Below are positions 25,150 through 33,776 of a stretch of DNA of 54,410 nt, piece after piece (position 1 is the stretch's first letter; each line of letters begins with the position of its first letter). The notes under the pieces were generated by a model. It worked only from the letters and a program-made list of their open reading frames with translations, searched no databases and was not told the DNA's origin. A program made the translations under genes and the position numbers. Source of the DNA: Alphaproteobacteria bacterium HGW-Alphaproteobacteria-3 (GTDB lineage Bacteria > Pseudomonadota > Alphaproteobacteria > Parvibaculales > Parvibaculaceae). The stretch covers positions 2,644 to 57,053 of the forward strand of contig PHEF01000021.1 of the NCBI GenBank assembly GCA_002842875.1, given 5' to 3'.

Positions 25150-25175
25150 GGTGGCTTCGTTGAAGCCACCCTTTT
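25150..25175 (+). terminator. Hairpin with T-tract
   Basis: A perfect 9-bp stem GGTGGCTTC/GAAGCCACC, then CTTTT. No convincing gene precedes it: 24898-25149 holds only short frames. It may insulate hipBA. Confidence 0.55.
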
Positions 25176-25235
25176 CCATCATCTCTGGCGTCTTGGCCCA
25201 TTCATTGCCGTCTACTCGTTGAGGAGCGTGGAAGA

Positions 25236-25309
25236 TTATCTGCCATAGAGTATAAAGTTATTTTATCTGTTACGGCGTATATTGACATATTATCTGCTGT
25301 GGCGCATAA
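25236..25309. promoter_or_regulatory. Three 20-bp operator repeats of hipBA, 27-bp period
   Basis: TTATCTG-N9-10-ATA repeats begin at 25236, 25263 and 25290, exactly 27 bp apart. Agreement in TTATCTG and the final (G/C)TATA or GCATAA is strong. They span the hipBA promoter, as expected for HipB autorepression. Confidence 0.7.
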
Positions 25310-25329
25310 TTCCTAAAATAACGGGGATT

Positions 25330-25587
25330 ATGGCTATGGCGGAGTTGGTGCGTTCACCCAAGCAGATCGGAGCAGTCTTGCGGCGGTACCGCCGTGGACA
25401 GAATCTGACCCAGGCGGACCTGGCCAAGCGAGCGGGGGTGCGGCAAAGCACTGTCTCCCAAGTGGAGGGCGGGCTCGAAACCGCCAAGCTCAATACCCTC
25501 ATGGATATGCTGCGGGCGCTCGATCTTGAGGTCGTCATTCAGCCGCGCACCAAGAGCTCTCATAGCGACATTGAGGACTTATTCTAA
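25330..25587 (+). CDS. hipB: HipB-like XRE antitoxin
   Basis: From ATG 25330 (MAMAELVRSPKQIG) 85 residues; 25336 is equally possible. The XRE helix-turn-helix GQNLTQADLAKRAGVRQSTVSQVEGG fits HipB. It ends ALDLEVVIQPR...DIEDLF, the tail that contacts the kinase. The stop overlaps the hipA start by one base (TAATG), so translation is coupled. The three upstream repeats are its likely operators. Confidence 0.88.
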   Translation: MAMAELVRSPKQIGAVLRRYRRGQNLTQADLAKRAGVRQSTVSQVEGGLETAKLNTLMDMLRALDLEVVIQPRTKSSHSDIEDLF

Positions 25588-26897
25588 TGGCGCGGACGAG
25601 GCGAAGCGCCCGCCTTACCGTTGCGCTGAACGGCCAGCGAGTCGGCGTTCTTGAGCGCGGCGCAAGTGGTGCCATTGCCTTTACCTATGACAAGCCATGG
25701 CTGGCCGATGAGCGTCGGGCCTTACCGGTATCTCTTTCGCTGCCCTTGCGGGAAGAGCGATATACCGGCGCACCGGTCTTCGCCTTCTTCGACAATCTGC
25801 TACCTGACAACGACCAGATTAGGCGCACCGTTGCCGAAAGAGTTGGAGCCGAGGGTACGGATGCTTTCAGCCTGCTGAACAGAATCGGCCGAGATTGCGT
25901 CGGAGCCTTGCAATTCGTGCCTGACGGAGAAGAGCTACAGCAGCCGGGCCCTCCAGATTGCACACCGCTCAACGATGCCGACATTGCCGAGATAATTCGC
26001 AACCTTGCCTTTGCTCCGCTTGGCATCAGGCCGGATGGGGAGCGAGAGTTCCGCATTTCCATCGCCGGCGCTCAAGAGAAAACGGCGCTGTTATGGGATA
26101 ACGGTTGGTGCTTGCCGAAAGGTGCCACCCCCACCACGCACATTCTCAAGCCGCAATTGGGAGAACTGCCCAACGGCCTCGATATGACGCGCAGTGTTGA
26201 GAATGAACACTTCTGTTTGGCCTTGTGCCGCGCATTGGGGCTTGAGGCCGCGCAAAGTCAAATTGTGGATTTTGAAGATGTACGAGTGCTGGCCATTGAA
26301 CGCTTCGACCGCATCAAGACACGTGACGGTCGCCTACTTCGCGTGCCTCAGGAGGATTTCTGTCAGGCGTTATCTATTCCACCTACGTTGAAATACACCG
26401 CCGAGGGCGGCCCCGGCATACAGGAATGCTTGTCTCTTTTGAGTGCAAGCGACTATGCGGACAGAGATCGATTGGCCTTCCTTAAAGCACAGATTGTCTT
26501 CTGGCTTATGGGCGCGACGGACGGACACGCGAAGAACTTTAGTGTATTTCTCTCGCCAGGTGGCCGTTATCGCATGACGCCTCTCTATGACATCATGTCT
26601 GCACAGCCGAACTATGATGCGAAGAAGTTACGGCAACGGGAGTTCCGGCTTGCTATGCCGGTTGGTGACAATCGGCACTATCCCATTGAGCGGATTTATC
26701 CTCGGCACTTCATTCAAAGCGGTAAGGCCGCAGGAATTGCCGAAGAGCATGTGCGAGATATTTTCGAGGATTTGGCCAAGGCACTTCCAAGTGCGCTGGA
26801 AAGCGTCACCAAGGAAATGCCGAAGAAATTCCCCGGGCAGATCGTCGATAGCCTTGCTGCGGCTATGACCAAGCGGGTGAGGTTATTTGATCTGTGA
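25587..26897 (+). CDS. hipA: HipA-type serine/threonine kinase toxin
   Basis: A 436-residue protein of normal HipA length. The N-terminal HipA_N subdomain (GVLERGASGAIAFTYD, FFDNLLPDNDQIR), the Gly-rich autophosphorylation region ISIAGAQEKTALL, catalytic GATDGHAKNFSVF and the metal-binding YDIMSAQP are all present. HipA kinases phosphorylate aminoacyl-tRNA synthetases and cause growth arrest. No frameshift is seen, so it appears active. Confidence 0.92.
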   Translation: MARTRRSARLTVALNGQRVGVLERGASGAIAFTYDKPWLADERRALPVSLSLPLREERYTGAPVFAFFDNLLPDNDQIRRTVAERVGAEGTDAFSLLNRIGRDCVGALQFVPDGEELQQPGPPDCTPLNDADIAEIIRNLAFAPLGIRPDGEREFRISIAGAQEKTALLWDNGWCLPKGATPTTHILKPQLGELPNGLDMTRSVENEHFCLALCRALGLEAAQSQIVDFEDVRVLAIERFDRIKTRDGRLLRVPQEDFCQALSIPPTLKYTAEGGPGIQECLSLLSASDYADRDRLAFLKAQIVFWLMGATDGHAKNFSVFLSPGGRYRMTPLYDIMSAQPNYDAKKLRQREFRLAMPVGDNRHYPIERIYPRHFIQSGKAAGIAEEHVRDIFEDLAKALPSALESVTKEMPKKFPGQIVDSLAAAMTKRVRLFDL

Positions 26898-26952
26898 AGA
26901 GAGGTTTTCCGCTGACGCTGCGTGGTTACGTTTGCGTCATGGAATCATATTT

Positions 26953-27049
26953 AAAAACGGACACCAAACGTCCTTTTTTCAATATGAAATTCGGAATGGC
27001 GGAAGGTCATACCGAAAAACCGACACTAAACGTCCATTTTTCAATATGA
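26953..27049. repeat. Two 35-bp direct repeats between hipA and the right HTH gene
   Basis: AAAAAC(G/C)GACAC(C/T)AAACGTCC(T/A) followed by T-rich sequence and CAATATGA occurs at 26953-26987 and 27015-27049. Each unit has a GGAC/GTCC-type core with A and T tracts that could pair, so bidirectional termination or protein binding is possible. Confidence 0.55.
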
Positions 27050-27060
27050 TTTCACATTGA

Positions 27061-27090
27061 AAAGCCCCGCCGGTTAGGGCGGGGCTGCTT
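27061..27090 (-). terminator. Terminator of the right HTH gene
   Basis: A perfect 9-bp stem AGCCCCGCC/GGCGGGGCT (27063-27086); on the minus strand TTTTC follows. It lies 32 bp after the HTH stop codon. Confidence 0.6.
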
Positions 27091-27117
27091 TCTCGGCCAA
27101 CTCTCTTTTTTGTGCCG

Positions 27118-27333
27118 CTAGGCGGCGGAGGTCTTAGGGGCGAGGCGTTGGGCCTCAAGCCACTTATTGAACTCCGCTTTGTCGATGTAGACGCGCCCAC
27201 CAATCTTGATCAGGGCGGCCTTCAGGCCGTTTGTGTCTGCGTGGAAAATCCACCAGCGCAGCTTAGCTTCCGTGACGAATGGCGCCTCGGCGGCCAGTTG
27301 CTTCACCGTCCGCAGTTCTTCGTAGTTGACCAT
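27118..27333 (-). CDS. Small HTH (AlpA/excisionase-like) protein
   Basis: A 71-residue protein from ATG 27333. MVNYEELRTVKQLAAEAP, then LRWWIFHAD and GGRVYIDKAEFNKWLEAQR match a MerR/excisionase-like winged helix. It is paralogous to the gene at 597-788. It lies next to the integrase on the same strand and is the better candidate for the directionality factor. No gene is seen in 27334-27535. Confidence 0.75.
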   Translation of the reverse strand: MVNYEELRTVKQLAAEAPFVTEAKLRWWIFHADTNGLKAALIKIGGRVYIDKAEFNKWLEAQRLAPKTSAA

Positions 27334-27535
27334 TTTTCATGATCCCTCTTATTCGGAAAAAAACGGAGAGAGGGAAAAGAAGGAGATACTTAGTTAGAAA
27401 ATATGAGGCACGCCGGAAAAATCAATGAACTTTCTTGCGCGCCATTGCAGGTGATTGATTGTTTTGGGTTTTTCGCAATGAAAACGCTTGTTTCCTGCGT
27501 GAATCAGCGGGTCGAACGGCTGCCCGCCAATCATC

Positions 27536-28642
27536 CTAGAAAATGTTCTTGTTCATTTTCGTCACGATGTCGCGCGTATGGTCTTCGGACAGATGCGAAT
27601 AGCGCTTCACCATTTGGAGCGTCTTGTGCCCTAGCACTGCCGCAATCTCCAGAAGGGACGCGCCATTCATCGCCAGGTATGAGGCGGCCGAGTGGCGTAG
27701 GTCATGGAAGCGGAAGTCTTCGATCTTCGCTTCATCACGCGCATTCACCCATGCCTTGCGAATATCAATAGCCGCGCGTCCGTCGCGTCGCGGGAAGAGC
27801 CACGGCGTCGGCTCATCCATCTTCTCGCAAAATGTTTCGCGCCACTGGAGGTGTCCCTTCAAAACTTCGGCGAGGTGTTCCACCACCGGGACCACGCGGG
27901 TTTCACCATTCTTGGTGTCTCGCAGAATGGCACTGCCGCGCTTGAGATCGAGGTCTGCGAGCTGGAGCTTGAGGATTTCTCCCAAGCGTGAGCCGGTGGA
28001 CAGGGCAAACACAACAATAGGGTAGAGCTGCTTATTGTCGCTGGCTTTGCAGGCTTTCAGAAGGGCCTCACGCTCATCGTCATCGAGGTATCGAACGCGG
28101 GAATTATCAACCTTTGTGACCCGCCCCACGCCCTCCATGGGGTTGGCGCCCATCAGGCCCCAACGTCCGGCGTGCTTCAACAGCATTTCCAGAATGTCTC
28201 GGTAATGCTTCAGCGTTCTCTTTGAAATCGGCTTGGTCGCTTTTTGGCGGTTCTCTTCTGACATGCGGGCATCGCGCGATTGTGCGAGCGCCTGTAGCTT
28301 CTCGTTGATGAGCTTTACATCGATGTAGGAGAGGGCGTAATCGCCCAGTTCCGCTTCCCAATACTTTACGCAGGTACTTTCGGAACGCTGGGTAGAAGCG
28401 GCCTTGTTCGGCAAAATCTCCCTGCGGTACCGATCAACCACATCCTTCAGAGTGTGCCGCTTGGCTTCTTGGTGAGCGCTCTTGAACTCGCCTCTATGGA
28501 TCGCGGCTTCCGTCTGTTGAACCCACAGCTTGGCATCGGAGAGACGGCGAAACGTTTTATCAATGGGCGGCATCCCGTGGACCCGCACTTTGGCACGGTA
28601 AACTGTGCCAGCTTTTCGTTCGCGTTTCTCTATGCTTGCCAT
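27536..28642 (-). CDS. int: Tyrosine integrase of element 1
   Basis: From ATG 28642 (MASIEKRERKAG) 368 residues, with GGGGA 8 nt upstream; the frame also permits ATG 28666. It has an N-terminal arm-binding-like beta domain (GTVYRAKVRV), a core-binding SAM-like domain and a catalytic domain with GSRLGEILKL (Arg), HDLRHSAASYL (His-x2-Arg), LGHKTLQMVKRYSHLS (His, Tyr). It lies 228 bp from attR and acts on the tRNA-fMet end. GGGGACA repeats overlap and precede its start, so binding there may regulate it. Confidence 0.92.
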   Translation of the reverse strand: MASIEKRERKAGTVYRAKVRVHGMPPIDKTFRRLSDAKLWVQQTEAAIHRGEFKSAHQEAKRHTLKDVVDRYRREILPNKAASTQRSESTCVKYWEAELGDYALSYIDVKLINEKLQALAQSRDARMSEENRQKATKPISKRTLKHYRDILEMLLKHAGRWGLMGANPMEGVGRVTKVDNSRVRYLDDDEREALLKACKASDNKQLYPIVVFALSTGSRLGEILKLQLADLDLKRGSAILRDTKNGETRVVPVVEHLAEVLKGHLQWRETFCEKMDEPTPWLFPRRDGRAAIDIRKAWVNARDEAKIEDFRFHDLRHSAASYLAMNGASLLEIAAVLGHKTLQMVKRYSHLSEDHTRDIVTKMNKNIF

Positions 28643-28644
28643 TT

Positions 28645-28757
28645 TTACTGTCCCCAAAAATTTCATTCAAGTCATAACAATCAAAATATGTTAGTAATAT
28701 TAGTATCTTATGGATTGTCGTGCAAGGATTTTTGGGGACAAATTGGGGACAGTAAGC
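28645..28757. repeat. Arm-type repeats at the integrase end
   Basis: An inverted copy TTACTGTCCCCAA is at 28645-28657. A direct 23-bp copy of 334-356 (GGGACAAATTGGGGACAG...) is at 28735-28757, with AT-rich spacing between. The three or more GGGGACA units lie next to attR, as integrase arm sites do. Confidence 0.6.
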
Positions 28758-28869
28758 CCTCAAAAATGCCCGAAAACGTCAACATGCCTCAACTAATGAA
28801 ATTGGATAACCTATTGTTATTATTGTGATTTGTGTTGTGGTGTGTTGGGGGTGATTGCTCTGTTTCCGT

Positions 28870-28914
<45 letters not shown>

Positions 28915-28920
28915 TCGATG

Positions 28921-30543
28921 TCAGCACCCCAGGTGCTGCGGAAATAGCGGCCCCATCCGGGCCGCTTTATGGGCGGGTGTTTTTTTGCCGGCCGCCAGCG
29001 TCAGAATGCCGGCAAGGTCCCCCTCCAGCCATAGGTCCGCTTTACCATCCTCGCCGGCCGAAACGATAATGCGGCCGACCAGCGCCCGGATATCGTCGCT
29101 GGCTTCAAGCCGAGTACGCTCGTCTTCGAGTGCCGTAAACAGACCATCGATGCGCTTGCGGTACTCATGCGCCATGTTGGGGTGCAGTAGCGTTGGCGGC
29201 TCTTCCGCCTGGGCGAGTTCCTCCGTCAGACGCGCCTTACGATCTTCAAGTTCAAACAGCTCTTCCTTCATACCTGGCGTACGATAGCCTTCCTTGATCG
29301 CGTCGATGATCTTGCGGATTCCCCCTTCAACCTTCTTCAGTTCCGCCCCTTTGGCGGCGATTCCTGTAGACGCTTCCATCCGCAGGCGGTTGATCTCACG
29401 GGTATACTCTTCACAGAACGCGTGGAAGCGTTCCGGCTTCATCAGATGATTGCGCAGGGCGTTGAGGACGCGGGTCTCCAGCTCCTCACGCGTGATCCGG
29501 GTATGGTTCGAGCACGTCCCCTTGTTCTTCACCGTCGAGCAGCCGAACTGACCTCGATAGACAATGGAATAGCCGCCCCCGCACTCGGCGCATTTGATGA
29601 GGCCGGAGAAGAGGTAGCGCGTGCGGCGCGTTGCGGTAAGGCCGTTGCCTCCATTCTTGACATAGCGCTCGCGGATCGCGGTTTGGCGCGCCTTCACCTT
29701 GGCCCAAAGTTCATCGTAGATGATGCGCAACTCCGGGACCTCCTGGATGATCCACTCCTCTTTAGGGTTTGGGCGCGCGACACGCTTGCCCGTATCCGGA
29801 TCCTTGAGAAAGCGCTGGCGGTTCCAGACGAGCCTGCCTATGTAAAGCTCGTTGTTGAGCACGCCGTTGGCGCGCTTCACATTGCCGAATAGCGTGCTCG
29901 GTCCCCATCCCTTGCCGCGGGGACCGGAAATGCCTTCGGCATTCAGCTCATGGGCGATTTGGCGCGGCGACTTGCCGGCTGCATAGTCGGCGAAGATGCG
30001 GCGCACTATCGCAGCTTCCGCCGGATCGATCTCACGCTCGCCGCGTTCCGGCTCACCGTCGGGGCCGGTCCGGCGCACGACGCGATAGCCGTAAGAATTC
30101 CCGCCTCCCGACTTGCCGTCTTCGACCCGGCCGCGCAAGCCTCTGCGCGTCTTGTCGGCGAGGTCCTTGAGATACAGCGCCCCCATCGTGCCCTTGAGGC
30201 CGATATGGAGCTCACTGATGTCGCCTTCGGAGAGCGTCACCATGCGCACCCCGGCGAAGGTGAGGCGTTTGTAGACGCCGGCGATATCCTCCTGATCGCG
30301 GGAGATGCGGTCGAGCGATTCGGCGAGCACAATATCGAAGCGCCGGGCCTGCGCGTCCTGCAGAAGCGCCTGGATACCTGGCCGGATCAGGCTCGCGCCT
30401 GAAATCGAACGATCGCTGTAGCTGTCGACGATGCGCCACCTTTCGCGCTCCGCGCGCTCGCGACAGATTCTCAGTTGGTCCTCTATCGAGGCGTCACGCT
30501 GGTTGTCGGAGGAGTAACGAGCGTAAAGGGCTGCGGTCGGCAT
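28921..30543 (-). CDS. Large serine recombinase
   Basis: A 540-residue protein from ATG 30543 (MPTAALYARYSSDNQ), Ser11 being the likely nucleophile. The resolvase domain (DIVLAESLDRISRDQED) is followed by a recombinase domain (SYGYRVVR, ARQIAHELNAEGI-like) and a zinc ribbon (CAECGGGY, then CSTVKNKGTCSN) with a coiled-coil. This is the large-serine-integrase layout. Its TGA lies 6 bp from attR, and a 7-bp hairpin CAGCACC/GGTGCTG overlaps the stop. A small gene precedes it by 17 bp. It could integrate or excise element 2. Confidence 0.9.
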   Translation of the reverse strand: MPTAALYARYSSDNQRDASIEDQLRICRERAERERWRIVDSYSDRSISGASLIRPGIQALLQDAQARRFDIVLAESLDRISRDQEDIAGVYKRLTFAGVRMVTLSEGDISELHIGLKGTMGALYLKDLADKTRRGLRGRVEDGKSGGGNSYGYRVVRRTGPDGEPERGEREIDPAEAAIVRRIFADYAAGKSPRQIAHELNAEGISGPRGKGWGPSTLFGNVKRANGVLNNELYIGRLVWNRQRFLKDPDTGKRVARPNPKEEWIIQEVPELRIIYDELWAKVKARQTAIRERYVKNGGNGLTATRRTRYLFSGLIKCAECGGGYSIVYRGQFGCSTVKNKGTCSNHTRITREELETRVLNALRNHLMKPERFHAFCEEYTREINRLRMEASTGIAAKGAELKKVEGGIRKIIDAIKEGYRTPGMKEELFELEDRKARLTEELAQAEEPPTLLHPNMAHEYRKRIDGLFTALEDERTRLEASDDIRALVGRIIVSAGEDGKADLWLEGDLAGILTLAAGKKTPAHKAARMGPLFPQHLGC

Positions 30544-30560
30544 GCGGCATGTCCTCGGAT

Positions 30561-30752
30561 TCAATGATTCGATTCTGAATCCTTTTTCGCCCTCAGACAA
30601 GCTTCTGCGTAGTGCTGTCTTGCCGCCTGGCGCGCAAGTGCTTTCACAATACTTTGGAGTCTGTTCTCGATTTCGCGCGATATCGGATGTGCAAGTTTCC
30701 GTTCTTGCGCAGTCGTCTCATTAGGATTTGGAGTGAATTTGCTGTTTTCCAT
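30561..30752 (-). CDS. Small protein upstream of the serine recombinase
   Basis: From ATG 30752 63 residues (ATG 30764 possible). The C-terminal helix LQSIVKALARQAARQHYAEA resembles small proteins often encoded just ahead of serine recombinases in alphaproteobacterial elements; its role is unknown. It ends 17 bp from the recombinase start. No gene is supported in 30753-31012. Confidence 0.5.
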   Translation of the reverse strand: MENSKFTPNPNETTAQERKLAHPISREIENRLQSIVKALARQAARQHYAEACLRAKKDSESNH

Positions 30753-31012
30753 CTGCAGGATCATGCCTGCACGATGCATAAGTCCCAATACGGGGCTTCC
30801 CAACGTTATCCATCCCAAGCAACCATCGGCTGGCCCGTCTTTGCTCCGCTTGGATCGACCATGCGGCTCTTGGAAAAGTGGTGTCCGGGGGATGCAACTT
30901 TGAGGGCCACACGCACGGGCGTGGTAGGTCGAGGCCGACTGGACACGATAGCGTGACTTGATCGGCGCCCATTCGGCCGCCTTCCTTCCGCCGTCAGTGG
31001 TATCTGCAATCA

Positions 31013-31570
31013 CTATTCGACGCTTCCCTTCCACTCCAAAATCAATTGACGTGTGCTGATCGGAATAGTTCCCATCTGCGTCATCCGCGCCATTGCGGTG
31101 TTATGGATATCCAATGAAGTCCCTCTCGTCGCGTCCACTACAAGGTATACGTCGAAACCTTCCTCCAAAGCGCTGAGTGCGGCGAAGGTGACTGAATCAT
31201 CTGACCACATGCCGCAAAGGATTAAGCGGTTGCGTTGACAAGATCGAATATGGTCCCGAAAAGAGTCATTCGCCCACGGATTTATTGTTTCGCGCCAAAT
31301 CGCATCTTCCCCCGAGCCATGGCTGTCTGATGCGTTTATCAGTTTATCATTCCGCGCACGATTTGATCGTGCGGTGACGATTGTCGGAATTTTAAGCTCT
31401 TCTGCTGTTTTCAAAAGCAGACCAACCACTTCGGTAAAACGCTGCGCTTCTTCGGCCGGCAGGCCAGCGGAAAAATTGGCGAGGTAGTCGATGAGAACAA
31501 CGACGCAGTGTTCCGGGTTCAAAAGTAAACCGAATGATTTCGAACTGGACGAATCCGTTGAGCGGTTCAT
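31013..31570 (-). CDS. Isochorismatase-like hydrolase with Ser in place of the catalytic Cys
   Basis: A 185-residue protein from ATG 31570. The fold signature is VVVLIDYLANF (Asp), then LCGMWSDDSVTFAALSALEEGFDVYLVVDA. In YcaC-like isochorismatase-family hydrolases the position before VTFAALSA is the nucleophile Cys; here it is Ser. It starts 1 bp after the P-type ATPase stop, so it is the last gene of the metal-efflux operon. It may have a changed or non-catalytic role. Confidence 0.75.
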   Translation of the reverse strand: MNRSTDSSSSKSFGLLLNPEHCVVVLIDYLANFSAGLPAEEAQRFTEVVGLLLKTAEELKIPTIVTARSNRARNDKLINASDSHGSGEDAIWRETINPWANDSFRDHIRSCQRNRLILCGMWSDDSVTFAALSALEEGFDVYLVVDATRGTSLDIHNTAMARMTQMGTIPISTRQLILEWKGSVE

Positions 31571-31571
31571 T

Positions 31572-33776
31572 TCATGAATTCTCCGGACTTTCACGCAGGC
31601 GCAATAGCCGCAGCGCATTGGCGATCACCAACAAGGAAGCGCCTATATCGGCGGCGATCGCGCCCCACAAAGTCGCGAAGCCGGCAAAGGTGAGCCCCAT
31701 GAAAACCGCTTTGACCCCGAGTGAGAAGACGATGTTCTGGCGAATGATCGCGAGCGTCCGTTTGGAGTGACGGACGAGCCAAGGCAGTTTCGAGATGTCA
31801 TCGGTCATGAGCGCGATATCGGCGGTCTCGATCGCTGCGTCCGAGCCGATCGCGCCCATGGCGATGCCGAGGTTGGCACGCGCCAGCGCCGGCGCGTCGT
31901 TGACACCGTCGCCGACCATGGCGACCGTACCATAGCGCGCGACAAGCTCCTCGATTTTCTTGACCTTGTCGTCCGGCAATAGCTCGGCGTGTACCTCGTC
32001 GATGCCGAGATCGCGGGCGATGGCATTGGCCGTGACGCGGTTGTCGCCGGTCAGCATGACCACATGCCCAATGCCGGTGGCGTGCAGTTGTTGCATGATT
32101 TCCCGCGCCTCCGGCCGGACCGTATCCGCGACCGCGATGAGACCGCAGACATGACGCGGGTTGCCGACGGCGATGACGGTCTTGCCGCCCGCTTCCAGCG
32201 CTTCCGCCTGTCTTGCGGTCTCGGGCGTATCCTGACCGCGCTCGACGACGTAGCGGTGGGAACCGAGCCAGAACCGTTCGCCGTCGAAGGTTCCGGCCAG
32301 CCCCTTTCCCTTGAGAACCCGCACGTCGCCCGCCGGCGCAGGTGTGATTCCCCGTTGATCCGCATATTCCAGAATTGCCCGCGCAAGAGGATGCGTGGAG
32401 CGCGCCTCAAGCGCGGCGGCGCGCGCAACGAGCTCGGCCTCGGTGTGGTTTCCGAGCGGGATGACCTCAGCCACGACGGGCTCGGCCCGCGTGATCGTTC
32501 CGGTCTTGTCCATGGCGATCGCCTTCAGGCGCGCTGGAAGCTCGATATAGGCGCCGCCCTTGACCAGCACCCCGGCCCGCGCCGACGACGCCAGTGACGC
32601 GACGATGGAGACGGGCGTCGAGATCACCAGGGCACACGGGCAGGCGATCACGAGCAGGACTAGGGCGCGATAGAACCAGTCGTCCCACGCTCCGCCGAGC
32701 GCCAGCGGCGGCGCCAGGAATACAAGCAACGCGAGAGCCATGACCGCGGGCGTATAGACACGAGCAAAGCGCTCCACCCATTGTTCCGAAGGAGCGCGCC
32801 GCGCATGGGCTTCCTCGACCATGCGGATGATGCGCGCCAGCATCGTGTCCCCGGCCGCCTTGGTGGCCTCCACCGTGAGCGTTCCGTCGCCGTTGATGGT
32901 GCCGGCGTAAACCTCCGCGCCCTCCGCCTTTTCAACCGGCACGCTCTCGCCGGTGACGGGCGCTTGATTGACAGCGCTTTCGCCGGCAGCGACCCGCCCG
33001 TCCAGCCCGATGCGCTCACCAGCCGGAACGATGAAGCGGTCGCCTGGATTGACCTCGGCCACAGGCACGTCCGCTTCCGATCCGTCTGCGCGCAGGAGAC
33101 GCACCATGGGCGGAGAAAGATCGACAAGAGCGGCAATGGCACGGCGCGCTCGGCCGACGCTCCAGCTTTCGAGGGTGAGCGAGAGGGAGAACAGGAAGGC
33201 GACCGTCGCTGCCTCGAACCATTCGCCGATGACGATGGCGCCGGCGATGGCGACCGTCATCAAAAGGTTCATGTCGGGCCGCAGGCCGAGCGCCGCGTAC
33301 CAGGCCTTGACGATGACGAAGCGAATGCCGAAGCCGATGGCGAGCGCATAGGCCGCCATCTCGGGCAGAGGCACGGCTTCTCCGTCGTGACCGGCGAGAA
33401 GCCGAATGGCTTCGGTGAAGCCGCCCGCGAGCCAAATGTGGATGACAAAGCCTGCAACGACAAATAGGCCACTGAGACTTGTGAACCAGATGTGTTGGCG
33501 TCGGCGCCTGTCGCTCTCGTCACCCGCGCTTTTCGCGCCGGCGCGCCATTCGACCGCGGTCATGCCCGTCCGGCGGACGGCTTCCCGGATCTCATCGGCG
33601 GAGGCCGGCGGCGCTTCGGCGAGCACCGTCATGCGGCCGTTCAAGACGTCGAAGGCGAGGTTGTCCGCACCGCCGACAAGCGGGCCAAGCTCGCGCCGGA
33701 GCACCGCCACTTCCTCGGCGCAATCGAGCCCTCGCACCTTGAAGGTCAGGCCGGACGCTTCAGATGCGGGCGCCAT
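31572..33776 (-). CDS. cadA: Zn/Cd/Pb-translocating P1B-type ATPase
   Basis: A 734-residue protein. The N-terminal HMA-like domain has LDCAEEV (one Cys, not CxxC), followed by six to eight membrane helices, TGES, the CPC ion motif in ACPCALVIS, the phosphorylation site DKTGTIT and GDGVNDAPAL. CPC and the overall sequence fit the ZntA/CadA group that pumps Zn, Cd or Pb out of the cytoplasm. Its start overlaps the PII-like stop by one base. Confidence 0.9.
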   Translation of the reverse strand: MAPASEASGLTFKVRGLDCAEEVAVLRRELGPLVGGADNLAFDVLNGRMTVLAEAPPASADEIREAVRRTGMTAVEWRAGAKSAGDESDRRRRQHIWFTSLSGLFVVAGFVIHIWLAGGFTEAIRLLAGHDGEAVPLPEMAAYALAIGFGIRFVIVKAWYAALGLRPDMNLLMTVAIAGAIVIGEWFEAATVAFLFSLSLTLESWSVGRARRAIAALVDLSPPMVRLLRADGSEADVPVAEVNPGDRFIVPAGERIGLDGRVAAGESAVNQAPVTGESVPVEKAEGAEVYAGTINGDGTLTVEATKAAGDTMLARIIRMVEEAHARRAPSEQWVERFARVYTPAVMALALLVFLAPPLALGGAWDDWFYRALVLLVIACPCALVISTPVSIVASLASSARAGVLVKGGAYIELPARLKAIAMDKTGTITRAEPVVAEVIPLGNHTEAELVARAAALEARSTHPLARAILEYADQRGITPAPAGDVRVLKGKGLAGTFDGERFWLGSHRYVVERGQDTPETARQAEALEAGGKTVIAVGNPRHVCGLIAVADTVRPEAREIMQQLHATGIGHVVMLTGDNRVTANAIARDLGIDEVHAELLPDDKVKKIEELVARYGTVAMVGDGVNDAPALARANLGIAMGAIGSDAAIETADIALMTDDISKLPWLVRHSKRTLAIIRQNIVFSLGVKAVFMGLTFAGFATLWGAIAADIGASLLVIANALRLLRLRESPENS

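Noticed and set aside
25597..26868. Alternative frames within hipA
   Set aside because: Several short plus- and minus-strand frames overlap hipA; the HipA motifs are continuous in one frame only.
28921..30543. Serine recombinase as the enzyme that integrated element 1
   Set aside because: Element 1 has its own tyrosine integrase inside attR and a tRNA-end direct repeat, which is the tyrosine-integrase pattern; the serine recombinase lies outside the repeat.
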